From: JAACPR01 sp964598245
Lineage (GTDB): Bacteria; Patescibacteriota; Minisyncoccia; Phycocordibacterales; JAACPR01
NCBI GenBank assembly: GCA_964598245.1
Contig: CAZRAX010000004.1
Coordinates: 1-26,732 of the forward strand
DNA: 26,732 nucleotides
Direction of reading: 5' to 3'
Of this stretch, positions 1-7,161 are shown piece after piece. Below the pieces are notes generated by a model. That model did no database searches and had not been told where the DNA came from. It saw only the letters and a program-made list of their open reading frames with translations. Numbering within the stretch: the stretch's first letter is position 1; each line of letters begins with the position of its first letter. A program made the position numbers and the translations under genes.

Positions 1-184
1 CTCAACTGCAAGCTAAAGTATCTAATTTATCCCTACGTTTATGTACCTTATGCCTATTTTAATACCTAATGAGTGTCGATGGAGTTTAGGAATATTTTGA
101 TAATAATTAAACCAAAGTAAATAGACTTCTTTTAATCTTTGAAGCACTGGCAAAAGTCTTGCGGGGGGGGGTAGACTGTTTAAA
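1..184. other. Non-coding upstream region of the reverse transcriptase
   Basis: No complete gene is visible here. A short frame open from the window edge (bases 1-69) could be the tail of a gene lying outside. A second frame is open from about base 111 to a TGA at 186-188 that overlaps the GTG start of the reverse transcriptase by GTGA, a layout typical of translational coupling, although no start codon for it is evident. DGR loci usually carry an adenine-rich template repeat next to the reverse transcriptase. I looked for one here and did not find a convincing candidate. Confidence 0.4.
163..171 (+). repeat. Run of nine G upstream of the RT start
   Basis: Nine consecutive G lie 13 bases before the GTG start at 185. 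This stands out in an AT-rich genome. Long G runs can slip during replication, so length variation could alter expression of the downstream gene or the frame of the short upstream open frame. An assembly length error is equally possible. Confidence 0.5.
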
Positions 185-1168
<984 letters not shown>

Positions 1169-1290
1169 TAAGAAAGACTCTTTTAGAGATGATAAAACAT
1201 CAGGAATATAAGTCATCGCATTATTCCTTTCCTCAAAAACAGTTCTAACATCCTCTGCGACGGCACCCAAATATCTTTCAAACACATGTG

Positions 1291-1299
1291 TGATATAAT
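1291..1299 (+). promoter_or_regulatory. Extended -10 promoter, probably giving a leaderless mRNA
   Basis: TGA-TATAAT is an extended -10 box (TGn plus a perfect TATAAT). It ends 8 bases before the ATG at 1308, so transcription should start at or within a few bases of the start codon. No -35 box is visible, which is usual for extended -10 promoters. The opposite strand also reads TATAAT at 1306-1301, so the site may be divergent. Confidence 0.55.
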
Positions 1300-1307
1300 T
1301 ATTATAT

Positions 1308-1691
1308 ATGGAAATTTCAATTTTTTTAGCAAAATTCATAGGGATTTATTTAATAATAGAAGGACTTTTGGCTCTTTTGATGCATAAAGAAATAATTCCA
1401 ATTATTTCTGAAATAAAAAACAAAGCCGGCTTTTTATTATTGGGGAATATTATTACTATTATTGGTCTTTTAATTGTTATTAGTCATAACATTTGGGTTA
1501 GTTACCATCAATTCTTTATTTCTTTGATTGGTTGGATTATTTTAATAAAAGGTCTTTTAATTATATTCTTACCCCCAAATACAACAAAAGAAATGATAGC
1601 TTTTTTCAATAAACCAATTTTTTATAATATTAATGGAATAATTTCTATTTCCATCGGTCTTTGGTTGACCTATTTTGGATTTATTGTTTAA
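1308..1691 (+). CDS. Small four-helix integral membrane protein, unknown function
   Basis: The 127-aa protein is almost entirely hydrophobic. Four likely membrane segments lie at about residues 5-24, 42-60, 68-88 and 106-126, separated by short polar loops (HKEIIPIISEIKNK; PPNTTKEM). No catalytic motif is visible and I do not recognise a named family. It is AT-rich like its neighbours and has its own extended -10 promoter close to the ATG. It precedes a membrane-anchored DsbA-like protein by 72 bases, so an envelope role is possible but not shown. The open frame and the promoter support a real gene. Confidence 0.6.
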   Translation: MEISIFLAKFIGIYLIIEGLLALLMHKEIIPIISEIKNKAGFLLLGNIITIIGLLIVISHNIWVSYHQFFISLIGWIILIKGLLIIFLPPNTTKEMIAFFNKPIFYNINGIISISIGLWLTYFGFIV

Positions 1692-1763
1692 AAAAAATAC
1701 CTTGCTCTCTTTTTTGATTTGTGTAGAATTAAACTTACTAAAAATTAATTAAATTAAACAATT

Positions 1764-2456
1764 ATGAATAAAAAACAAGGAAATGTTGCAATTGCAATAG
1801 CGATAATCATCGCTGGGTTGATTATTGCGGGTGCGGTTATGATTACAAATAGAGGTAATGTTAATGATCCAGTTAACAGTCATTCTAATAATCAACAAAG
1901 TGAAGCTGATCCAACAAGCATTAATCCGATTGATGAGAGTGATTGGGTTTTGGGAGATATAAATGCACCAGTTAAAATTGTTGAGTATTCAGACACAGAA
2001 TGTCCATTTTGTGGTCGTCTTCACGAAACACTTAAAGAATTGTTACCAGAATATGAAGGACAAGTTGCTTGGGTTTATAGACACTTTCCTGTAAAACAAA
2101 TTTCACCGATTACTGCTAATGCTCAGGAATGTGTTGGTGAATTGGGGGGTAACGATGCTTTTTGGAGTTTTTCTGATAAGGTTTACAAAGAAGCCGGCAA
2201 TAATGGGGGAACTAATCTAGAAATGTTGCCACAATATGCTACAGAATTAGGAATTAATGAAGAAGAATTTGTTCAGTGTATGGAAGATTTTAGACATCGA
2301 GAAAAAATTGAAAAAGACTTCAACAATGCGGTAGCAACTGGTGGTAGAGGAACTCCACATTCTATAATTCTTGGTCCAAACGGTGAGACAATTCCAATTA
2401 GTGGTGCTTTACCAAAAGAAAATTGGCAATCTCAAATTAACGAACTTCTACAATAA
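1764..2456 (+). CDS. Membrane-anchored DsbA-family thiol oxidoreductase
   Basis: The 230-aa protein has an N-terminal anchor (hydrophobic residues 8-27), a polar linker rich in N, S and Q, and a thioredoxin-fold domain from about residue 60. The active site is C80-P-F-C83 (TECPFCGRLH) and the cis-proline loop is G196-T-P198. The arrangement matches DsbA/BdbD-like proteins, which introduce disulfide bonds into exported proteins outside the membrane. A partner quinone reductase (DsbB or VKOR) is not in the window. The HFPV...ANAQECVGEL stretch is typical of the helical insertion of this family. It may be transcribed from a weak TAGAAT box at 1724-1729. Family assignment is strong; the physiological substrate is unknown. 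Confidence 0.85.
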   Translation: MNKKQGNVAIAIAIIIAGLIIAGAVMITNRGNVNDPVNSHSNNQQSEADPTSINPIDESDWVLGDINAPVKIVEYSDTECPFCGRLHETLKELLPEYEGQVAWVYRHFPVKQISPITANAQECVGELGGNDAFWSFSDKVYKEAGNNGGTNLEMLPQYATELGINEEEFVQCMEDFRHREKIEKDFNNAVATGGRGTPHSIILGPNGETIPISGALPKENWQSQINELLQ

Positions 2457-2468
2457 TAATGTGTCTTC

Positions 2469-2477
2469 TGGTATAAT
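2469..2477 (+). promoter_or_regulatory. Extended -10 promoter six bases before an ATG
   Basis: TGG-TATAAT (TGn plus perfect -10) ends six bases before the ATG at 2484, so the first transcribed base would fall on or next to that start codon. No -35 match is seen. Confidence 0.55.
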
Positions 2478-2483
2478 TTTGTT

Positions 2484-2663
2484 ATGGATCCGGAAATCAA
2501 GATTATTAAAACAAATGACAATCAAATAGAAAATCAAGAAAAACTTCATCAAGAAATTGATCAGGTTATTGGTGAGAATAACAAAAGAAACTACTTAGTA
2601 TTTATTTTATTCATCTTTCTTTTTATTGTCTTCTTACTATTCACCTTATTTTTTAGAAACTAA
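2484..2663 (+). CDS. 59-aa single-pass membrane microprotein
   Basis: The protein starts MDPEIKIIKTNDNQIENQEK, has a polar, acidic N-terminal half, then KRNY and one hydrophobic helix at about residues 38-56, ending FFRN. The N-terminal half is predicted to be cytoplasmic, because lysine and arginine precede the helix. It is supported by a TGn-TATAAT promoter just upstream and by tight packing: its TAA is followed by a single base and then the ATG of folD, so the two should be co-transcribed. I do not recognise a family. It could be a small membrane anchor or regulator; co-transcription with folD may simply reflect genome compaction. Confidence 0.6.
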   Translation: MDPEIKIIKTNDNQIENQEKLHQEIDQVIGENNKRNYLVFILFIFLFIVFLLFTLFFRN

Positions 2664-2664
2664 A

Positions 2665-3465
2665 ATGTTTATTTTAGATGGGAAAAAAATAAATCAGGGA
2701 ATAGCTTCTGAATTAAAAGAAGCTATTTCTGATTTAAAAAGAAAACCCAAATTGGCTATTATTCAAGTTGGTGATGAAATTTCCTCAAACATCTATATAA
2801 AAAAGAAAATTGAATTTGCTGAAAAAATTGGTGCAACTGTTGTTCATAAAAAGATTGACCAAAATCTAAGCAGTAAAGATTTATTAGATTTAATTATTGA
2901 TTTTAACCGAGATATTTTTGTTAATGGAATTATTGTTCAATTACCAATTCCGAATCATTTTGATCAAAAAACAATATTACAATCAATTTCTAAAGAAAAA
3001 GATGTTGATGGCATGAATCAATCTTCTTTCTCACCAGCCGTTAGTAGGGGTATTGTTACTTTGTTAGAAAAAAATAATATTAAAATTGTAAATCAAAAAA
3101 TTGTAATTATTAATAATTCAGAATCTGTTGGTAAACCAACAGCGGCTATTCTTGAAAAAAAAGGAGCCGGTGTTGAAAATTACGATAAAGATACAAAAAA
3201 TTTAAAGGAAAAAACTAAACAAGCAGATATTATTATTACTGCAATTGGTCAGCCAGAGATTATTGATGAAAGTTATCTATCAGAAGGGCAAATCGTAATT
3301 GATGTTGGAATTTCGAGAAAGAATCAAAAAATTTGTGGTGACCTGAAAAAAAACTTAAATTTAGAATTAAAGGCCTATTCTCCAGTCCCTGGTGGTGTTG
3401 GTCCAATGACGGTCGCTTCTCTTTTTGAAAATTTGTTGGACGCCTATCAAATGCAACAAAAATGA
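2665..3465 (+). CDS. folD: FolD, methylenetetrahydrofolate dehydrogenase/cyclohydrolase
   Basis: The bifunctional cytosolic enzyme interconverts 5,10-methylene-THF, 5,10-methenyl-THF and 10-formyl-THF with NADP. At 266 aa it is slightly shorter than the usual 280-290. Visible landmarks are Y44-xxx-K48 (catalytic lysine), VQLPIP (90-95), KDVDG (111-115) and PVPGGVGPMT near the C terminus. The cofactor loop normally written GRSxxVGxP reads NNSESVGKP, so the glycine and arginine are replaced; dehydrogenase activity or cofactor choice may differ. The ATG at 2665 was chosen because MFILDGKKI is the family's normal start; an upstream TTG at 2626 would overlap the microprotein. With GlyA, DHFR and ThyA in the same window it completes a C1 circuit. 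Confidence 0.93.
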   Translation: MFILDGKKINQGIASELKEAISDLKRKPKLAIIQVGDEISSNIYIKKKIEFAEKIGATVVHKKIDQNLSSKDLLDLIIDFNRDIFVNGIIVQLPIPNHFDQKTILQSISKEKDVDGMNQSSFSPAVSRGIVTLLEKNNIKIVNQKIVIINNSESVGKPTAAILEKKGAGVENYDKDTKNLKEKTKQADIIITAIGQPEIIDESYLSEGQIVIDVGISRKNQKICGDLKKNLNLELKAYSPVPGGVGPMTVASLFENLLDAYQMQQK

Positions 3466-3473
3466 TTTTATTG

Positions 3474-3479
3474 TATAAT
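3474..3479 (+). promoter_or_regulatory. -10 box upstream of the SIMPL-domain gene
   Basis: A perfect TATAAT lies 9 bases past the folD stop and 28 bases before the ATG at 3508. Unlike most promoters in this window it leaves room for a leader of about 20 bases. The leader contains no clear Shine-Dalgarno sequence. Confidence 0.4.
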
Positions 3480-3507
3480 CCTTTAATTAGCAGTTTAATT
3501 AAAAATT

Positions 3508-4299
3508 ATGAATAGATTTTTTAATGATATTAGGTTTGCTCTTTCTTGGGGAATTTTATCTTTGGTGGTCGTTTGTCTTTTCGTTGCTATTTTCTTGGTT
3601 TCAAAAACTTTCGTAGATAATGATGCACAAAATTATCCTAAAACAATTTCTGTTAGTGGAAAAGGGGAAGTTATTTCAATTCCGGATATTGCTAGTTTTA
3701 ATTTTTCTATTATTGAAAGTTCAGAAAACGTTTCTTCTGCGCAAGCTTTGGCTACAGAAAAAGCTAATAAAGTATTAGATTTTTTAAAAAAATCAGGAGT
3801 TGAAGAAAAAGATTTGAAAACAACTGGGTATAATATTTATCCGAAATACGAGTGGATTCAACCACAATGTTTTTCAGAAATTAATTGTCCTCGTGGGGAA
3901 AATAAATTAGTTGGATATGAAGTTAATCAAACTATTAGTGTAAAAGTTCGTGACACAGAAAAAGCAGGAGAATTACTTTCAGGAATTGGTAATTTTAATG
4001 TTTCAAATGTTAGCGGTTTGAATTTTCAAGTTGATGATGAAGATGCTGTTATTGAACAAGCAAGAGTATTGGCGATTGAAGATGCCAAAGACAAGGCAAA
4101 AAAATTGACTAAAAGTTTAGGTGTTAAATTGGGTGATGTTGTCGGTTTTAATGAAGATTCAGGATTTTATCCACAAGCAAGATTTATGGAAGCATCTTTT
4201 GATGAAGGATTGGGTGGTGGAATTTCTGCTTCTCCTCAAATCCCAACTGGTGAAAATACTATTATTAGAACAGTTTATATTATTTACGAATTAGACTAA
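3508..4299 (+). CDS. Membrane-anchored SIMPL-domain (DUF541, YggE-like) protein
   Basis: The 263-aa protein has one N-terminal membrane segment (about residues 13-33, RFALSWGILSLVVVCLFVAI) and an extracytoplasmic SIMPL domain. Family hallmarks are ISVSGKGEVISIPDIASFNF at the start of the domain, the repeated AL/A..KA..V helix, and the closing A...AK.KA..L...LG segment (EDAKDKAKKLTKSLGVKLGD). Members are oligomeric periplasmic or surface proteins of uncertain role, linked in some bacteria to oxidative-stress tolerance. An insert with two cysteines (QPQCFSEINCPRG) could form a disulfide, perhaps a substrate of the nearby DsbA-like protein, which is a guess from proximity. It is followed by a promoter and hairpin that open the secE operon. 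Confidence 0.82.
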   Translation: MNRFFNDIRFALSWGILSLVVVCLFVAIFLVSKTFVDNDAQNYPKTISVSGKGEVISIPDIASFNFSIIESSENVSSAQALATEKANKVLDFLKKSGVEEKDLKTTGYNIYPKYEWIQPQCFSEINCPRGENKLVGYEVNQTISVKVRDTEKAGELLSGIGNFNVSNVSGLNFQVDDEDAVIEQARVLAIEDAKDKAKKLTKSLGVKLGDVVGFNEDSGFYPQARFMEASFDEGLGGGISASPQIPTGENTIIRTVYIIYELD

Positions 4300-4300
4300 A

Positions 4301-4328
4301 TTGACACAAAAAAATAATATGATACGAT
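4301..4328 (+). promoter_or_regulatory. Candidate promoter of secE-nusG-rplK
   Basis: A perfect -35 TTGACA (4301-4306) is followed after 16 bases by TACGAT (4323-4328). The predicted transcription start, about 4335, lies just before a terminator-like hairpin, so the hairpin would sit at the extreme 5' end of the operon mRNA. Confidence 0.5.
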
Positions 4329-4339
4329 AATATTTAAGA

Positions 4340-4359
4340 AGGCCCGAGAGGGCTTTTTT
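4340..4359 (+). terminator. GNRA-loop hairpin with T run before secE
   Basis: AGGCCC and GGGCTT pair around a GAGA loop (one G-U pair), followed by six T. It could terminate the SIMPL gene. Because the best promoter lies upstream of it, it may instead act as a 5' leader hairpin or attenuator of the secE operon. Confidence 0.65.
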
Positions 4360-4373
4360 AAATACAAAAAACT

Positions 4374-4553
4374 ATGAAAATTTTTGATTATATAAAAGAG
4401 ACAAAAGGAGAAATGAAGCATGTTAGTTGGCCAACGAAAAAACAAATTACAATTTACACAATTTTGGTTATTTTAATTTCTATCTTGGTGGCTATTTATC
4501 TTGGTGCTTTTGATATGATTTTTACCGAAATCGTTAATAAATTTCTTCTTTAA
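4374..4553 (+). CDS. secE: SecE, preprotein translocase subunit
   Basis: The 59-aa single-helix protein is the short bacterial form of SecE, which clamps the SecY channel in the membrane. The conserved cytoplasmic amphipathic segment is present (KETKGEMKHVSWPTKKQ, containing the family signature VSWPTKK), followed by one membrane helix (about residues 27-49, YTILVILISILVAIYLGAF). The position immediately before nusG and rplK is the classic bacterial order secE-nusG-rplK, which confirms the call. It is preceded by a hairpin and possible promoter. No Shine-Dalgarno is evident. Confidence 0.93.
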   Translation: MKIFDYIKETKGEMKHVSWPTKKQITIYTILVILISILVAIYLGAFDMIFTEIVNKFLL

Positions 4554-4577
4554 TTATTAATTTAAATTTATTTATTT

Positions 4578-5122
4578 ATGAATAAACAACAACCAAACAG
4601 AGATCGTAATTGGTATGCAATTCATACATATGCTGGTTATGAAAATGCCGTTGCTAAAAATCTTCAACAAAGAATTGATTCTCTGGGCATGCAAGACAAA
4701 ATTTTTAACGTTCTTGTCCCAATAGAGAAAAAAATTAAAATAAAAGGAAACAAAAGAGTAGAAGTAGAAGAAAAAATTTATCCTGGGTATGTTATGGTTG
4801 ATATGATTGTAACAGATGATTCTTGGTATGTTGTTAGAAATACTCCTCGTGTGACGGGTTTTGTTGGGTCTGGTGTTTATCCTGTACCTCTTTCAAAAAA
4901 AGAAGTAGACGAATTATTTAATCGTATGAATACTGATACAGCTAAACATAAAATTGATTTATTGACTGGCGATGTCGTGGTTGTTGTTGATGGTCCATTC
5001 AAAGAATTAGAAGGTCGTGTCGAAGAGGTTGATGAAGACAATGGTAAAATCAAGGTTAATGTTTCAATGTTTGGTCGAGAANNNNNNNNNNACTTGATTT
5101 CTTGCAAGTTAAGAAAATATAA
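4578..5122 (+). CDS. nusG: NusG, transcription elongation/antitermination factor (contains an assembly gap)
   Basis: NusG binds RNA polymerase, modulates pausing and Rho action, and couples to ribosomal S10. The NGN domain is seen in NWYAIHTYAGYENAVAKNL and YPGYVMVDM...WYVVRNTPRVTGFVG, and the KOW domain in GDVVVVVDGPFKELEGRVEE...MFGRE. A 10-N placeholder follows GRE. Read straight through, the frame gives a nonsense tail ending at 5132. If the true gap were one base longer (or length 2 modulo 3), the frame after it reads LDFLQVKKI and stops at 5122, which is the expected NusG C terminus (family form GRETPVELDFLQVxKI). I therefore end the gene at 5122. It lies 24 bases after secE and 23 before rplK. 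Confidence 0.92.
5082..5091. other. Ten-N assembly placeholder inside nusG
   Basis: Ten N replace sequence of unknown length near the end of nusG. The flanking frames agree only if the real gap is 2 modulo 3, for instance 11 bases encoding TPVE together with the next base. The N count is therefore not the true length. Confidence 0.9.
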
Positions 5123-5145
5123 GGTAATCTAGCTTTTACATTATT

Positions 5146-5568
5146 ATGGCAAAGAAAATATTAAAACAAATCAAAATTCAAGCACCCGCAGGAAAAGCAA
5201 CTCCTGCTCCACCCCTAGGTCCAGTTTTGGGTCAGGCTGGAATTAATATTGGTGAGTTTGTTAATCAATTTAATGGTGCTACTCAAGACAGAATGGGAGA
5301 AATTGTCCCAACAATTATTACAGTTTATGATGATCGTAGTTTTGACCTGACTTATAAAACTGCTCCTGCATCAGGAATGATTTTGAAGGCAATTGGGCAA
5401 AAGAGTGGTTCAGGTTCAAACCTTACTAAAAAAGTTGGTTCAATTACGCGTCCTCAATTAGAAGAAATCGCCAAAACAAAAATGGAAGATTTAAATGCAA
5501 ATGATTTAGAAGCGGCAGTTAAAATTATTGAAGGAACTTGTCGCTCAATGGGTGTTGAGGTTAAATAA
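5146..5568 (+). CDS. rplK: Ribosomal protein uL11
   Basis: The 140-aa protein is full-length uL11, which forms the base of the ribosomal stalk at the GTPase centre. Family landmarks are the N-terminal KIQAPAGKATPAPPLGPVLG and the flexible GQAGINIGEFVNQFN, then PTIITVYDDRSFDLTYKTAPA and the RNA-binding C-terminal domain ending GTCRSMGVEVK. In most bacteria rplA (uL1) follows directly. Here a terminator follows at 5636 and the next gene is a DHFR on the other strand, so uL1 is not adjacent. Loss of uL1 has been reported for some CPR lineages. Confidence 0.96.
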   Translation: MAKKILKQIKIQAPAGKATPAPPLGPVLGQAGINIGEFVNQFNGATQDRMGEIVPTIITVYDDRSFDLTYKTAPASGMILKAIGQKSGSGSNLTKKVGSITRPQLEEIAKTKMEDLNANDLEAAVKIIEGTCRSMGVEVK

Positions 5569-5635
5569 AGATTTAAATGTTGATGACGCGTTCTGTATTT
5601 TAGAACTGTGTTGTGTTTAGAACAATTTTTTAAAA

Positions 5636-5660
5636 AATCGGCAGTGATGTCGGTTTTTTT
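5636..5660 (+). terminator. Intrinsic terminator after rplK
   Basis: AATCGGCA and TGTCGGTT form an 8-bp stem (two G-U pairs) closed by a GTGA loop and followed by seven T. It ends the secE-nusG-rplK unit. A weaker GTTCT/AGAAC hairpin lies at about 5590-5606 in the same 3' region. Confidence 0.8.
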
Positions 5661-5696
5661 GTTGTTTATCATTTTGTCTCATTATTTTGGACTTAA

Positions 5697-5728
5697 GATA
5701 AATAAAAGCCACCCGATTTGGGTGGCTT
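5697..5728 (-). terminator. Intrinsic terminator after the DHFR gene
   Basis: AAGCCACCC pairs with GGGTGGCTT (9 bp, 5706-5728) around a GATTT loop. On the minus strand the stem is followed by a T-rich tail, which suits the DHFR gene ending at 5778. The plus side has a poor T run. The remaining bases between 5729 and 5777 show only a small ATTGC/GCAAT palindrome. Confidence 0.75.
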
Positions 5729-5777
5729 GATTTAATTGCAGGCAATGTGGCGATCCTATAGAATCTTCTGGATTTTA

Positions 5778-6368
5778 CTATCGAACTTGCACTACTTCTA
5801 CTTCGCAAAAGTAGTTTGGGTCTTCGAGGCGGAATCTGTTATAGATTCCGGTAAAACCACAGTGATTATAATGTGGAAATTTTACCGATGCTTCGATGTT
5901 CTCATGGCGGTCTTTTGGAGTAATCTTGGTAATTATGAGTTTATTACAATAACTCAGAAATAACCTGTAGATTTCACCACCACCGATAACAAAGACTTTT
6001 GGGTCTCTATCAGCGTAGCTCTCAAATCGCTTAGCTTCTTCAAGTGCTTCTTCGACAGAGTGCACGACAACTACCATTGGTCCATGATCACTATCTTGTA
6101 TTTCGAGACCTTCGATTTTGTAATTTGGGTCACGACTCAAAATAATGTGTGGTCGTCCAGGAAGTGGTTTTGGAAATGTTTCAAAAGTTTTTCGACCCAT
6201 AATAAGTGGGTGACCAGGTTGTCCTTTGGGGCCTTTGGTTGTTCTTTTGAAATGTTTGAAATCTTCAGGGATTCTCTTCCATGGTAGACGACCATCGTCA
6301 TGTCCAATTGATCTGGTCCAAGGGCACATTGCTGCGATTGCTACTATTTCTATTCCTTCTGTGTTCAT
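5778..6368 (-). CDS. folA: Dihydrofolate reductase
   Basis: DHFR reduces dihydrofolate to tetrahydrofolate with NADPH, which is needed to recycle the folate consumed by ThyA. The 196-aa protein is longer than the usual 160. It shows IVAIAAM, the GRLPW loop (26-30), the catalytic acid D36 in PEDFKHFKRTT, the NADPH-binding IMGRKTFETF (56-65), PLPGRPHIILSR and the VFVIGGGEIYRLF segment. Extra length comes from a GPKGQPGHP loop (46-54) and insertions around 88-120. Base composition is richer in GC than the flanking housekeeping genes, a trait shared with the genes up to thyA. The gene is divergent from the 6526 gene and convergent with rplK, with its own terminator. Confidence 0.93.
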   Translation of the reverse strand: MNTEGIEIVAIAAMCPWTRSIGHDDGRLPWKRIPEDFKHFKRTTKGPKGQPGHPLIMGRKTFETFPKPLPGRPHIILSRDPNYKIEGLEIQDSDHGPMVVVVHSVEEALEEAKRFESYADRDPKVFVIGGGEIYRLFLSYCNKLIITKITPKDRHENIEASVKFPHYNHCGFTGIYNRFRLEDPNYFCEVEVVQVR

Positions 6369-6510
6369 TCCGTTCTTTCTGTTTGGGTTTGTATTTCAGT
6401 ATTAAGTCTGTTTCTCATATTACTTATTTATCTAAGTTTGTAAATGTTGTCTTTTGGGGTGGATGGTGGTAATGTTCAAACTAGAAACACCAAACTTAAC
6501 CAAATTATAG

Positions 6511-6516
6511 AAAGGA
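6511..6516 (+). promoter_or_regulatory. Ribosome binding site of the 6526 gene
   Basis: AAAGGA lies nine bases before the ATG. Recognisable Shine-Dalgarno sequences are rare in this window, so this marks the block as different from the neighbouring apparently leaderless genes. Confidence 0.6.
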
Positions 6517-6525
6517 AAACAAATC

Positions 6526-7161
6526 ATGAATGTATTAGGTTTTATTGATCCTTACAAATCAAATCTCGATCATCGGATCGTTTCTGATCTCGATGAAATG
6601 AAAAAGAGAGTTAACGCAATTCGTACAGCTGCCAATGGTAACTGTACTATTGTTTTGACCCAAGGAACTTGGGATATCAAACATGTTGGTCATGATCGAT
6701 ATCTTGAAAGTGCTCGTTCGCAAGGGGATTTCTTGATTGTTGGAGTCGATAGTGATACCAAAGTGCGCAAGCGCAAAGGCAAACATCGTCCAGTTGTTAA
6801 TCAGGATGAACGAATGGAATCAGTTTGTCACACTCGTTATGCCGATCTCGTCATTTTAAAAGACGATGACTGGGGTAAATGGGGTTTGACCAAAGCTGTT
6901 CAGCCGGATATTTTGATTGCAACAGAAGAAACTTACTCTGACGAAGAAATTGATGAACTTGAAAATGGATATTGCAAAAAAGTTTTAGTTTTACCTACTC
7001 AGGCTGAAACTACAACTTCTGCAAAAGTTCGGAAACTTTTGATTGATGGTTTAGATAATTTATCTAATCTCATGTCTCAAAAATTCCCAGCACTTCTCAA
7101 AGAATGTGTTGATGATGTTCTTAATAGCCATAAAAAACCTGAAAAGGAGGATAAGAAATGA
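6526..7161 (+). CDS. Cytidylyltransferase-like nucleotidyltransferase (HxGH family)
   Basis: The 211-aa protein has a Rossmann-like nucleotidyltransferase core starting at about residue 40. It reads TIVLTQGTWDIKHVGH with the catalytic H53-V-G-H56, then LIVGVDSDTKVRKRKGKHRP (70-89) and the closing TSAKVRK (164-170), which replaces the usual ISTT..R motif. These are features of the RfaE/HldE C-terminal and glycerol-3-phosphate cytidylyltransferase group, which transfer CMP or AMP from an NTP to a sugar or polyol phosphate. Its own substrate is unknown. The first 39 residues are an extra extension. The stop overlaps the next start by ATGA, so it is translationally coupled to the deaminase-fusion protein and may act with it. 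No sugar-pathway genes lie nearby, which argues for a nucleotide-related role. Confidence 0.75.
   Translation: MNVLGFIDPYKSNLDHRIVSDLDEMKKRVNAIRTAANGNCTIVLTQGTWDIKHVGHDRYLESARSQGDFLIVGVDSDTKVRKRKGKHRPVVNQDERMESVCHTRYADLVILKDDDWGKWGLTKAVQPDILIATEETYSDEEIDELENGYCKKVLVLPTQAETTTSAKVRKLLIDGLDNLSNLMSQKFPALLKECVDDVLNSHKKPEKEDKK
7144..7150 (+). promoter_or_regulatory. Strong Shine-Dalgarno for the deaminase-fusion gene
   Basis: AAGGAGG sits seven bases before the ATG at 7158, inside the end of the preceding gene. It is the best ribosome binding site in the window at normal spacing and fixes the start of the downstream gene. Confidence 0.8.

Noticed and set aside
1..184. Possible DGR template repeat before the reverse transcriptase
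   Set aside because: No A-rich stretch with a matching variable copy is seen in the window; only the G run and short frames are present.
2626..2664. TTG start 13 codons upstream of folD
   Set aside because: It lies inside the 59-aa microprotein gene and its residues (SSYYSPYFLETK) are not FolD-like; ATG 2665 matches the family start.
5123..5132. nusG reading through to 5132
   Set aside because: The tail ISCKLRKYKVI is an out-of-frame product of the placeholder gap; the +1 frame has the family C terminus.
5736..6472. Plus-strand frames opposite the DHFR gene
   Set aside because: They are antisense shadows; the minus strand encodes clear DHFR motifs.
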